Source: CAZPAV01 sp964584755
GTDB lineage: Bacteria > Actinomycetota > Acidimicrobiia > Spongiisociales > UBA5794
NCBI GenBank assembly: GCA_964584755.1
Contig: CAZPAV010000006.1
Span: forward strand, 1-64,000
Length of the DNA stretch: 64,000 bases
Reading direction: 5' to 3'
Every line of letters begins with the position of its first letter. Within the stretch, counting starts at the first letter, position 1. The translations under genes and the position numbers were made by a program. This document shows positions 7,159 through 15,505 of this stretch, in pieces. Under the pieces are notes generated by a model. The model was not told where the DNA came from, did not search any database, and saw only the letters and a list, made by a program, of their open reading frames with translations.

Positions 7159-8046
7159 TCAGAGGGTCCCGCCGTCGAGCCATCGCAGGAACGCCTCGGC
7201 GTGAGCGACCGACGCCGCCGAGTCGGGCCTGCCGAGATCGGAGAGTACCTGTCCGTACTCGACGAGCGCGGCCTGGAGCTGTTCGCTCGACCAGGGACCA
7301 CCGGTACGGCCTCCGCCACGCAGGAGGCGGACGGCCTCCTCGACGGTGAAGCGCCCCGAGGTGACCTCCCGCCCCACGACGACCCCGGTGAGGTGCCGGC
7401 CCTCCGCCTCGAGGGCCATGAGCCGGCGGATGTCGTCGAGGTTGCGGACCCCGCCGGCGGCGATCACCTCCTGGTCGACGATGGACAGGGCGGTGCGCAG
7501 CGCGGCGAAGTTGGGCGGGTCGGTGAGTGCGTCCCGTCCCACCTCGGAGATCATGAAGCCGGCGGCGCCGGCCGAGGAGAGGGCGATGAGCGTCTCCTCG
7601 AGGTGATGGCCGCTGCCCTGGGTCCACCCGCGGATGGCGAGCTCCTCGCCCTCGCCGACGTCGAGGCTGACGACGATCCGATCCGGGTACTCGCGACAGA
7701 TCTCCCAGAAGAGCACCTGGTCGATGATCGCCAACGTGCCCATCCCGATCCGCCAGGCCCCGGCCTCGAGGAGGCGTTCGATCTCGGACTTCGAGCGAAC
7801 CCCGCCGGCCACCTGGACGGGGACGCCGGCGGACTGGATGATCTGGCCGACGAGGGTCCGGTTGCGGTAGTCGCCGTTGATGGCCGCGTCGAGGTCGACG
7901 ACGAGGAGTCGGTCGGCACCCTTGGCCACCCATCCGTGGGCCCGCTCCACGGGGTCGGCGTCGAGGAAGATGACGTCGTCGATCCGACCCCGGGGGAGCC
8001 GCACCGCCTTGCCGTCGAGGACGTTCACCCGGGCGTAGAGATCCAC
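7159..8046 (-). CDS. HisA-like TIM-barrel protein with catalytic Asp replaced
   Basis: 295 aa. The (beta-alpha)8 barrel matches phosphoribosylformimino-AICAR-P isomerase (HisA/PriA): 'LDGKAVRLPRG', 'LLVVDLDAAING', 'VPVQVAGGVRS', 'VVSLDVGEGEE', 'VIAAGGVRNLDD'. In HisA the catalytic acid/base is the Asp of the first strand; here that strand reads 'ARVNVLDG', so Asn takes its place. About 50 extra C-terminal residues follow the barrel. No other his genes are nearby. It may be a divergent HisA or a HisA-fold enzyme with another job. The GTG at 8046 has TAGGGT 6 nt upstream (8053-8058), so the mRNA is probably leaderless. Confidence 0.75.
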   Translation of the reverse strand: MDLYARVNVLDGKAVRLPRGRIDDVIFLDADPVERAHGWVAKGADRLLVVDLDAAINGDYRNRTLVGQIIQSAGVPVQVAGGVRSKSEIERLLEAGAWRIGMGTLAIIDQVLFWEICREYPDRIVVSLDVGEGEELAIRGWTQGSGHHLEETLIALSSAGAAGFMISEVGRDALTDPPNFAALRTALSIVDQEVIAAGGVRNLDDIRRLMALEAEGRHLTGVVVGREVTSGRFTVEEAVRLLRGGGRTGGPWSSEQLQAALVEYGQVLSDLGRPDSAASVAHAEAFLRWLDGGTL

Positions 8047-8216
8047 GACCCCACCCTACCCGGTCCCTCGCCGGTGCGAGCCGCCGGGGGGTGCGGTGCG
8101 GCCCCCGGAGATCGGCGTGGCGACGACAGTCGCGCCATGGCGCCGTTCCCGGTCGGTGTTCCCGTGACGACCGTCCCGGGAGGCTCCCGTGACCTCGGAT
8201 CTGGATCGCTCCACCG

Positions 8217-8472
8217 GTGGCGACGTCCCGTCGGTCGCCGGACCGGTACCGGAGGGCGGTGGCCGCGATCGCCCACCTCTCCCAGGGTCTGCCCCACTAC
8301 ACCCATCTCCTCGGCCTGTGGGCGGCCCGAGGCCCGGTACGCCGAGGTGCTCCTCGCCTGTGCGCTCTGTCCGATCGGCGATCGCGGGTTCCTCCCCACC
8401 GACGCGGTTCGGGTGCCGCGGCGACTCCTCACCGGACGGCACGCCGCGGGCGCGGCCGTTCAGCGCGAGTAG
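8217..8472 (+). pseudogene. Remnant of an AAA-type ATP-binding protein (C-terminal part, frameshifted)
   Basis: Two adjacent pieces in different frames look like one family. 8244-8330 encodes RYRRAVAAIAHLSQGLPHYT followed by HLLGLWAAR, and 8332-8472 encodes RYAEVLLACALCPIGDRGFL and on to a TAG stop. Together they resemble the C-terminal part of bacterial AAA ATPases with 'LSxGLPHYxHLLGL' followed by 'YxxLLLACALxxxDxxGFF', but the linking segment is gone and the frame shifts at about 8331. There is no start, Walker A or Walker B. It fills most of the 413-nt gap between the HisA-like and PEBP genes. Family recognition is from memory of the motif pattern. Confidence 0.5.
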
Positions 8473-8891
8473 TGCCCGACGAGCGTGGCCTCGGCGAGCA
8501 CGTGGCCCGCCGCGGCGTCCAGCACCGCCGCCTTGGTCGCGCCGGGCGCCAGGCCGAGCCGAGTGTCGAGGGCGAGGAGCCGGAACACGTAGCGATGCGT
8601 GCCGTGCGGCGGGCACGGACCTCCGTACCCGGTGCGGCCCCAGGAGTTGGTTCCCGGGGTTCCATCGGGCTCGGCACCCTCGGGGAGCGCGGAGGTGGGG
8701 GTGATGTCGTAGACGGTCCAGTGATCCCACGTCCCTCCGGGCGCGTCCGGGTCCTCCACGACGAGGACGAGACTCGCCGTCCCCGGGGGGAGCTCCTCGA
8801 TGCGGAGCGGCGGGGAGACGTTCTCCCCGTCACACGTGTAGCGGGTGGGGATCCAGGCGTGATGGGAGAACGCGGGCGAGCTCAGTCGCAT
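8460..8891 (-). CDS. YbhB/YbcL (PEBP, Raf-kinase-inhibitor-like) protein
   Basis: 143 aa, typical length for bacterial PEBP-fold proteins. The ligand-pocket signature is clear: 'VVEDPDAPGGTWDHWTVYDI' followed by 'PCPPHGTHRYVFRLLAL'. The N-terminus 'FSHHAWIPTRYTCDGENVSPPL' matches the family, whose members bind small anions or phospholipids; cellular roles in bacteria are not established. The ATG at 8891 is used because a longer frame has no domain support. It is 8 nt from the end of the UspA gene on the same strand and probably shares its message. Confidence 0.9.
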   Translation of the reverse strand: MRLSSPAFSHHAWIPTRYTCDGENVSPPLRIEELPPGTASLVLVVEDPDAPGGTWDHWTVYDITPTSALPEGAEPDGTPGTNSWGRTGYGGPCPPHGTHRYVFRLLALDTRLGLAPGATKAAVLDAAAGHVLAEATLVGHYSR

Positions 8892-8899
8892 GCTGCACC

Positions 8900-9343
8900 T
8901 CAGGGGATCAGGAGGACGGGACACGGCGCCTCGTGGGCGACCCGATTGGCCACCGAGCCGAGGAGGATGCGCCGGAGGAGTCCGGCGCCCTGCCGGCCGA
9001 CGACGAGCACGTCGGCCTCCTCCCGTTCGCAGACGGCGACGAGACGGGCGGCCGGGTCGCCGATCTCCTCGACGGTGCGATGGGCGACGCCCTCGAGGTC
9101 GAGGTCGTCGACGGTCGCGTCGAGCACGTCGCGCTGGGCTCCGGCGAGCGCGTCGCCGAGTGCCTCGGCGGGGGGAGGCGAGCCCACGACGCCCCACCAT
9201 CCCTCCGGAGGCCGGACGACGGTGACGACGAGGAGACGGGCCCCGGTCGTCCGGCAGAGACCGGCCGCGGCGCGTGCGGCACGCGCCGCCGGCTCGGAGC
9301 CGTCGACGCCCACGACGACCACGGCGGGATTCCACACGCTCAC
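8900..9343 (-). CDS. Universal stress protein (UspA family)
   Basis: 147 aa single Usp domain. N-terminal 'AVVVVGVDGSEPA' holds the Asp that contacts adenine, and the ATP-binding motif G-x2-G-x9-G-S is present as 'GRQGAGLLRRILLGSVA' near the C-terminus, so this is an ATP-binding type. The GTG at 9343 is chosen because GAGGAGGTGCC precedes it; the longer upstream frame is low-complexity Arg/Pro. It is followed by the PEBP gene. It probably supports persistence or stress tolerance, as in other actinomycetes; nothing more specific can be read. Confidence 0.88.
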   Translation of the reverse strand: MSVWNPAVVVVGVDGSEPAARAARAAAGLCRTTGARLLVVTVVRPPEGWWGVVGSPPPAEALGDALAGAQRDVLDATVDDLDLEGVAHRTVEEIGDPAARLVAVCEREEADVLVVGRQGAGLLRRILLGSVANRVAHEAPCPVLLIP

Positions 9344-9569
9344 CGGCACCTCCTCGTCGGTTCCCTCGAAGATACCGCGTCCCGGGGTGCGAGGGCGGGC
9401 GGACGCCGCGGTTCGGCGGCGGTCCCCGACCCGGGGCGCTAAGCTCCGCCCCGCACCGGCGCGTCGACCGCGCGCGGAGGATGCTCCTGCGGCCACCGGA
9501 CCGAGCGGCCACCGTCGGTTCCCAGCGGAGCGGGAAGGCCCGTTCTCCGGTTCCAGAAAGGCAGCGTCA
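9344..9569 (+). promoter_or_regulatory. Divergent intergenic region and leader of the RRM/IF-1 pair
   Basis: 226 nt between the divergent UspA and RRM genes. TAAGCT at 9440-9445 is a fair -10 for the RRM gene and would give a 5' leader of about 120 nt, long for this genome. A structured, temperature- or RNA-binding-dependent leader is possible, but I see no named motif. Confidence 0.35.
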
Positions 9570-9839
9570 GTGAACATCTACGTCGGCAACCTCCCCTTCC
9601 GCCACACCAACGCGGATCTCGAGGCGCTCTTCACGCGGTTCGGCACCGTGGCCTCGGCGCAGGTCATCCTCGACCGCGACACCGGCCGTTCCCGCGGGTT
9701 CGGGTTCGTCGAGATGCCCGACGCGGCCGAGGCACAGCGCGCCATCGACGAGCTCAACGGGTCCTCGATCGACGGGCGGCGGTTGACGGTCAACGAGGCT
9801 CGGGCCAGGAGAGAACGTTCCCGCGGCTACGAGCGCTGA
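9570..9839 (+). CDS. RRM-domain RNA-binding protein
   Basis: 89 aa, essentially one RNA recognition motif plus a short basic tail. RNP2 is 'IYVGNL' at the N-terminus and RNP1 is 'RGFGFVEM' near residue 48, both with their aromatic RNA-stacking residues. Such small glycine-poor RRM proteins occur in cyanobacteria and some actinomycetes, often cold- or stress-induced. The GTG at 9570 is the first codon compatible with the domain. Its TGA stop overlaps the ATG of the IF-1 gene (TGATG), so the two are translationally coupled, pointing to a role in translation or mRNA handling. Confidence 0.88.
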   Translation: MNIYVGNLPFRHTNADLEALFTRFGTVASAQVILDRDTGRSRGFGFVEMPDAAEAQRAIDELNGSSIDGRRLTVNEARARRERSRGYER

Positions 9840-10063
9840 TGGCAGGCAAGGACGACTACGTCCGGGTCTCCGCCACCGTCGTGGAGGTGCTGCGCGACGC
9901 CACCTTCCGGGTCCGCCTGGAGAACGGCCTCGAGGTGATGGCGAAGGCATCGGGGCGGATGCGGAAGGGACGGCTCATCCGGATCCTCCCCGGTGACCGG
10001 GTCGACGTGGAGGTGTCCACCTACGACCCCACCCGCGGACGAATCGTCTGGCGCTACCGCTGA
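9839..10063 (+). CDS. infA: Translation initiation factor IF-1
   Basis: 74 aa, the standard length. S1/OB fold: 'GKDDYVRVSATVVEVLRDAT', then 'FRVRLENGLEVMAKASGRMRK', ending 'GDRVDVEVSTYDPTRGRIVWRYR', all IF-1 hallmarks. It binds the 30S A site with IF-2 and IF-3. The sequence is more divergent than usual (VRVSATVVEV in place of IEVEGTVVEA), and the gene is not in a ribosomal-protein cluster but coupled to an RRM gene. It may be a second copy rather than the main one. A perfect 11-bp terminator-like hairpin follows. Confidence 0.85.
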   Translation: MAGKDDYVRVSATVVEVLRDATFRVRLENGLEVMAKASGRMRKGRLIRILPGDRVDVEVSTYDPTRGRIVWRYR

Positions 10064-10081
10064 CCCACGTCGCGTCCACAC

Positions 10082-10107
10082 CGAACCGGGCCCCTCGGCC
10101 CGGTTCG
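10082..10107 (+). terminator. Terminator-like hairpin after infA
   Basis: CGAACCGGGCC and GGCCCGGTTCG form a perfect 11-bp stem with a CCTC loop, 18 nt after the IF-1 stop. There is no U tract, which is common for terminators in G+C-rich actinomycetes. Confidence 0.65.
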
Positions 10108-10204
10108 TCGCGTCCACGGCCGTTCGGGGCCGGCGTGGGGTCCTTTGGCCCTGGTCGTCGGGACCGGCGCCGGCGGAGGCTGGAGGGGACGAAGGGAAGG
10201 CGGC

Positions 10205-10606
10205 ATGCACGAAGGGGTCATCCTCGACGTCACGCCCGGCGATGCGAGCTTCGACCAGCAGTTCCTCGAGCGGCTCGGTCACCCGGTGCTCGTCTGTCAC
10301 GGGCCCGACGTGGGACGGAGCTGTCCGATCCTGCGCGACCGGTGCGACCTCGTCGCCCAGGCGCACGGGGTCGTCTTCCAGCTCGACCTCGATCGTCCCC
10401 AACATCGGGCCATCCTGCGGCGGTACGAGGAGGTGCTCCCCGAGGACGTTCCCATCCGGGTGGTCGTTCCGCCGGGACAGGACGTTCGCTACGCGGAGCT
10501 CCTCGCGGGAGTGCAGACGTGGACCCACGAGCCGACCGCCGGCGAGCTCGACGGCTTCGCCGCGGAGGTGGAGGCGGCCGACCGGACGCGCGAGGTGACG
10601 GGCTGA
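10205..10606 (+). CDS. Hypothetical protein
   Basis: 133 aa from ATG 10205 behind GGAAGGCGGC; an in-frame ATG 60 nt upstream gives only a Gly/Arg-rich extension and is not preferred. The protein alternates strands and helices ('HPVLVCHGPDV', 'GVVFQLDLDRP', 'VPIRVVVPPGQ'), somewhat like a receiver or Rossmann-like layout, with two Cys (in 'LVCHG' and 'SCPILRDRC'). No conserved catalytic motif is visible and I do not recognise the family. The composition is normal for the window. It lies alone between infA and the GDH gene. Confidence 0.65.
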   Translation: MHEGVILDVTPGDASFDQQFLERLGHPVLVCHGPDVGRSCPILRDRCDLVAQAHGVVFQLDLDRPQHRAILRRYEEVLPEDVPIRVVVPPGQDVRYAELLAGVQTWTHEPTAGELDGFAAEVEAADRTREVTG

Positions 10607-10677
10607 GGCGAGCGCGCCGGCGCCGTTCGGCGGCCGAGTCGGCGGCCGGGGTGGTGCCGCGTCGACGGCGCGGGCGG

Positions 10678-10690
10678 TAACCTGCGCGCC
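10678..10690 (+). promoter_or_regulatory. Leaderless-type promoter of the NAD-GDH gene
   Basis: TAACCT at 10678-10683 lies exactly 7 nt before the GTG start at 10691, and no ribosome site is present between them. Transcription would begin at or next to the start codon. The same layout occurs before at least six other genes in the window. Confidence 0.5.
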
Positions 10691-13600
10691 GTGAGCACCT
10701 CCGGGTCCGACCGCGGCGACGGGTCCCCGCTCGACGAGCGGTTCCTCGAGTACCTTCCTCCCGAGACCGATCCCCGGCGAGCCGCCGCGCTCGCCGCCTT
10801 CGCCCAGGCCTACGTGCGGCGGGCTCCCGCCGAGGAGCTCGAGGACATCCCCCCGGGAGAGCTCTTCGCCGAGATCGAGGCGGCGTTCCGGTTCCTCGAG
10901 GCTCGCGGGAACGCTCCCGTCGCGTTGCGCGTCTTCGACCCCGATCCGGTCGAGCACGGCTACGAGAGCCCGGGAACGGTCGTGGAGGTCGCCATCGACG
11001 ACATGCCGTTCCTCGTGGACTCGGTCACGAACGCGCTCGAGGCACGTGGCCACGAGGTGATGCGGGTCCTCCACCCGGTGCTCGGCACCCGGCGTGACGA
11101 GGCCGGGCGTCTCCTCGACGTCTTCCCGGCCCGGGACGCGGGCCGGCGTGAGTCCTTCCAGCACTACCTGCTGGAGCGCCATCTCGACGCCGGGGAGCGA
11201 GAGGAGCTCGCCGCGGTCCTCGACGGGGTCCTCGGCGACGTGCGGCGGGTGGTGCGGGACTTCGAGCCCATGCAGGCTGCGGTGGGGAGGATGATCGAGC
11301 TCGCCCGAGAGGCGACGGCTCGCTACTCCTCGGAGGAGATCGAGGAGGCGGTGGCCTTCCTCACCTGGCTCCTCGACCTGAACTTCGTCTTCCTCGGCTA
11401 CCGGGAGTACCGGATCGAGGGTACGGGAGAAGGGCGGACCGTGCGCGCCGTGCCCGACTCCGGTCTGGGGCTGCTTGCCGACGTGACCTCCTCGCGGTTC
11501 GCGGCTCCGGTCCCCATCTCGGCGCTGCCGGCCGAGCTCGCCTCCCGCTACGAGGAGGGCGACCTCATCGTCGTCACCAAGACGAACCGCTTCGCGACGG
11601 TCCACCGGCGCGCCCGCATGGACTACGTGGGGATCCGGCACGTGGGGCCGGACGGGTCGGTGCTCGGCGAGGCGCGGCTCATCGGGCTCTTCACCTCGAA
11701 GGCGTACATGGCGGAGGCGGCCGACGTCCCGATCCTGCGACGGAAGCTCGCCGCGATCCTCGAGGCGGAGGACGTCATCGAGGGTACGCACGACTACAAG
11801 CTCCTCGTCCAGCTCTTCGACAGCTTCCCCAAGGACGACCTCTTCGCCTCCTCGGTGCCGGATCTGCGTCGGAGTCTCGTGGGGCTCCTGGGGATGGAGG
11901 AGCGCCAGCACGTGCGGCTCTTCATCCGGCGGGACCTCCTCCTCCGGAGCGTCTCGCTCGTGGTCGTCCTCCCCCGGGACGTCTTCAACCCCGAGCTGCG
12001 CCAGCGCCTCCAGGCGCTGTTCCTCGAGCGATTCGGCGGATCGGCGATCGACTACCGGCTCTCCTTGGGAGAGACCGGCGACGCGCGGCTCCACTTCACC
12101 GTGTGGATCGAGGGCCACGCCGTCCCCGACGTCCCCATCGAGGCGTTGGAGGCCGAGGTCCTCGAGCTGGCCCGCACCTGGGAGGACCGGGTCGCCGAGG
12201 TGCTGTCGCTGCGGGTCGGCGAGGACGAGGCCCGGCGTCTTGCCGAACGGTGGTGCCGGCGCTTCCCCGCCTACTACCGATCGTCGATCGCGCTCCCGCT
12301 CGTGGCGGGTGACATCCTCGGCCTGGAGCGCCTCGTGTCGGGGAAGGCCCGGGTGCTCGTCGGGTTGCAGAACGAGAGCGGCGAGGGGGAGCGTCTCACC
12401 CGCGTCGCCGTCTACCGCCTCGACGGCAAGCTCGATCTCTCCGCCATGCTGCCCGTCCTCGAGGACCTGGGACTGCGCGTCGTGGAGGAGGTGCCCACCC
12501 GCCTCCTCGGTGACGACGGGGAGACCTTCATCCACGATTTCGGGGTGCTCGGCCCCGACGGGGCGCCCCTCGACGTGGCCCGCTGCGGCGGCAGGGTCGC
12601 CGAGGCCATCGTCGCCGTCCTCGAGGGGCGCGCCGAGTCGGACTCGCTGAATCGCCTCGTCGTGAGCTCGGGACTGGACCATGACCAGGTGGGGGTGCTG
12701 CGTGCCTACCGCACCTACTGGCGACTCGTCACGCCCGCGTTCAGCGTCCGCTACGTCGACGACGCCTTCGCCGCGCACCCCGAGATCGCCCACAACCTCG
12801 TGCGGCTCTTCGCGGCACGTTTCGGACCCGACGGCGACGAGGGCCAGGAGGCCGCGGTCCGGGCCGATATCCTCCACGACCTCGAGGGGGTCGCCTCCCT
12901 CGACGAGGACCGCATCCTGCGCGCCTTCGTCGGACTCGTCGACGCCACGGTTCGCACGAACGCGTTCCTCGCCGAACGCTCGTGCCTGAGCTTCAAGCTG
13001 CGCTCCGATCGGGTGCCCGAGATGCCGGAGCCTCGCCCCCGGTACGAGATCTTCGTGTACGCGCCCGACGTCGAGGGCATCCACCTGCGCGGCGGTCCCG
13101 TGGCCCGCGGCGGGATCCGCTGGTCGACCCGGCGCGAGGACTACCGGACCGAGGTGCTCGGCCTCATGAAGGCGCAGATGACGAAGAACGCCGTCATCGT
13201 GCCCACCGGCGCCAAAGGCGGCTTCGTCCTTCGCTCCGGACCACGGGGCGGCCCCACCCCGGAGCTCGTGGAACGGGCGTACGCGACCTTCATCCGGGGT
13301 CTCCTCGACCTCACCGACAACCTCGTCGGGGGCGAGGTGCGGCACCCGCCCGGGGTCCGGCTGCACGACGGGCCCGATCCGTACCTCGTCGTCGCCGCCG
13401 ACCGAGGCACGGCCCGATTCTCCGACACGGCCAACGCCATCGCTGCCGAGTACGGCTACTGGTTGGGGGACGCGTTCGCCTCGGGGGGATCCGCAGGGTA
13501 CGACCACAAGGCACTGGGGATCACGGCGCGAGGGGCGTGGGAGTCGGTCCGGCGGCACTTCCTCGAGCTCGGTGTCGACGTCGATGCCGAGGAGATCACC

Positions 13601-15484
13601 GTCGTGGGCATCGGGGACATGTCCGGCGACGTGTTCGGGAACGGGATGCTGCGGTCCCGGAAGCTCCGTCTCGTCGCCGCCTTCGACCATCGGCACGTCT
13701 TCATCGACCCGGATCCCGACCCGGAGGTCGCGTATCGGGAGCGCGAGCGGCTCGCGGCGCTCGCGGCCTCGTCGTGGGCCGAGTACGAGCGATCGCTGCT
13801 CTCCGCGGGAGGAGGGGTGTGGCCGAGGGGTGCCAAGCACATCGAGCTCTCGGCCGAGGCACGGCGGGCCCTCGGCACCGACCTCACCGGCGGGACTCCC
13901 GCAGAGGTCATCCAGGCCATCCTCCGTGCCCCGGTCGATCTCCTGTGGAACGGGGGCATCGGCACGTACGTGAAGGCCTCGGACGAGCCGAACGAGGCGG
14001 TGCAGGATCGAGCCAACGACGCGGTGCGGGTGAACGGCAGGGAGCTGCGCTGCCGGGTGGTGGGCGAGGGCGGGAACCTCGGGTTCACCCAGCGGGGCCG
14101 GATCGAGTACGACCGTCACGGCGGCCGGATCTTCACCGACTTCATCGACAACTCCGCCGGCGTCCACACCTCCGACCGCGAGGTGAACCTGAAGATCCTC
14201 CTCGGCCTCGCCGTGGAGCGGGGGGAGATCGACCGTCGCGAGCGGGATGCGATCGTGGCCTCCGTCGCCGGCGCGGTGACCGAGAAGGTGGTTCTCAGCA
14301 ATTTCCTCCAGGCACAGATCCTCGCCCAGGAGGCGGCCCGCTCGGCGACGCAGATCGACGCCTACGAGGACCTCATGGTGCAGCTCGAGGACGAGGGGCT
14401 GCTCGACCGGACGCTCGAGGACCTGCCGGGGACGGAGGAGATGACCGAACGGCTGCGGACCCGGATCGGGATGGCCCGCCCGGAGCTCGCCGTGCTCCTC
14501 GCCTACGCCAAGCGGAGTCTGACCGCGGCGCTGCTCGCCTCGGACCTCCCCGATGCGCCCGCCTTCGCCGCCGATCTCCGCGACTACTTCCCGGCCGCGG
14601 TCTCGGAGCGGCTCGGGGACCTCGTGCAGGAGCACCCGCTGCGCCGGGAGCTCGTCGCCACGATCGTCGCCAACGAGATCGTCGACTCCGAGGGGATCAC
14701 CTTCGTATCCCGGCTCCAGGCCGAGACGGGGGCGGAGCCGGCACGGATCGCCCGGGCGTACCGCCTGGCACGGGGGATCACCGACGCTCTCGAGCGGTGG
14801 CGGGCGATCGAGGCCCTCGGGATCTCGGTCCCCGCCGACGTCGTTCGCACGCTCCTCGACGGTGTGGACACGCTCGTCGAGTCGGTGACCCGCTGGTACC
14901 TGGTGCGGGGCGACGGGAGGGCCTTCGGCGAGGACGTCGCGGAGACACGGGCCGCCTTCACCACGCTCGCCGACCGGATCGCCGCGGTGGGACCCGAGGA
15001 GTGGCGCCGGGAACGGGAGGAGATCGCTGCCGGGCTCGTCGATGCGGGGGTCCCGCCGGCGATCGCGCGCCGGCACGCCTACCAGCCCGAGCTGGTGCAC
15101 GCTCCCGACATCATCGACGTGGCGCGACGGGCCGGGCGTCCTGTGGAGGACGTGGCCCGGGCCTTCTTCCGGGTGGGGCGTGCCTTTCGGATCGACTGGC
15201 TCGAGGAGGAGCTCGGCCGGCTCCCCGCGGTGACCCGGTGGCAGCGCTACGCCGTCCAGGCCCTCGAGGACGACCTCCTGCTCCTCCGGCGGGAGCTCGC
15301 CGAGCGCGCCCTCGCCGACGCGGGGACGGTCCCTGCCGACGAGGCGGTGGACCGGTACGTCGCCCGGCACGGAAGCGGCGAGCGACGTCTCCTGCGGTTC
15401 ATGCGCATGCTGGCGCGGGACGGCATCACCGACGCGGCGGGGGTCGTCGTGGCGATCCGCCAGGTCCGGACCCTCGTCGGGTGA
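10691..15484 (+). CDS. NAD-specific glutamate dehydrogenase, large (180-kDa) type
   Basis: 1597 aa, the length of the large actinobacterial/proteobacterial NAD-GDH class that converts glutamate to 2-oxoglutarate. The ~700-residue N-terminal region carries regulatory-type domains ('IDDMPFLVDSVTNAL', 'YRIEGTGEGRTV'). The catalytic core starts near residue 780: the family motif 'PTGAKGGFV' with the substrate Lys at about 842, then 'GIGDMSGDVFGNGML', 'NGGIGTYVKASDE' and 'VGEGGNLGFTQRGRIEYD'. A helical C-terminal domain follows. It stands alone with its own leaderless-type promoter and no detectable partner. The start is the GTG 7 nt after the -10. Confidence 0.93.
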   Translation: MSTSGSDRGDGSPLDERFLEYLPPETDPRRAAALAAFAQAYVRRAPAEELEDIPPGELFAEIEAAFRFLEARGNAPVALRVFDPDPVEHGYESPGTVVEVAIDDMPFLVDSVTNALEARGHEVMRVLHPVLGTRRDEAGRLLDVFPARDAGRRESFQHYLLERHLDAGEREELAAVLDGVLGDVRRVVRDFEPMQAAVGRMIELAREATARYSSEEIEEAVAFLTWLLDLNFVFLGYREYRIEGTGEGRTVRAVPDSGLGLLADVTSSRFAAPVPISALPAELASRYEEGDLIVVTKTNRFATVHRRARMDYVGIRHVGPDGSVLGEARLIGLFTSKAYMAEAADVPILRRKLAAILEAEDVIEGTHDYKLLVQLFDSFPKDDLFASSVPDLRRSLVGLLGMEERQHVRLFIRRDLLLRSVSLVVVLPRDVFNPELRQRLQALFLERFGGSAIDYRLSLGETGDARLHFTVWIEGHAVPDVPIEALEAEVLELARTWEDRVAEVLSLRVGEDEARRLAERWCRRFPAYYRSSIALPLVAGDILGLERLVSGKARVLVGLQNESGEGERLTRVAVYRLDGKLDLSAMLPVLEDLGLRVVEEVPTRLLGDDGETFIHDFGVLGPDGAPLDVARCGGRVAEAIVAVLEGRAESDSLNRLVVSSGLDHDQVGVLRAYRTYWRLVTPAFSVRYVDDAFAAHPEIAHNLVRLFAARFGPDGDEGQEAAVRADILHDLEGVASLDEDRILRAFVGLVDATVRTNAFLAERSCLSFKLRSDRVPEMPEPRPRYEIFVYAPDVEGIHLRGGPVARGGIRWSTRREDYRTEVLGLMKAQMTKNAVIVPTGAKGGFVLRSGPRGGPTPELVERAYATFIRGLLDLTDNLVGGEVRHPPGVRLHDGPDPYLVVAADRGTARFSDTANAIAAEYGYWLGDAFASGGSAGYDHKALGITARGAWESVRRHFLELGVDVDAEEITVVGIGDMSGDVFGNGMLRSRKLRLVAAFDHRHVFIDPDPDPEVAYRERERLAALAASSWAEYERSLLSAGGGVWPRGAKHIELSAEARRALGTDLTGGTPAEVIQAILRAPVDLLWNGGIGTYVKASDEPNEAVQDRANDAVRVNGRELRCRVVGEGGNLGFTQRGRIEYDRHGGRIFTDFIDNSAGVHTSDREVNLKILLGLAVERGEIDRRERDAIVASVAGAVTEKVVLSNFLQAQILAQEAARSATQIDAYEDLMVQLEDEGLLDRTLEDLPGTEEMTERLRTRIGMARPELAVLLAYAKRSLTAALLASDLPDAPAFAADLRDYFPAAVSERLGDLVQEHPLRRELVATIVANEIVDSEGITFVSRLQAETGAEPARIARAYRLARGITDALERWRAIEALGISVPADVVRTLLDGVDTLVESVTRWYLVRGDGRAFGEDVAETRAAFTTLADRIAAVGPEEWRREREEIAAGLVDAGVPPAIARRHAYQPELVHAPDIIDVARRAGRPVEDVARAFFRVGRAFRIDWLEEELGRLPAVTRWQRYAVQALEDDLLLLRRELAERALADAGTVPADEAVDRYVARHGSGERRLLRFMRMLARDGITDAAGVVVAIRQVRTLVG

Positions 15485-15505
15485 GGAGACCCCCGGCTTC
15501 CCGGC

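Noticed and set aside
9827..15370. 1847-codon open frame antisense to the NAD-GDH gene
   Set aside because: It mirrors the GDH gene exactly, has low-complexity His/Glu/Gly/Arg content with no domain, and is a G+C-bias shadow of the sense frame.
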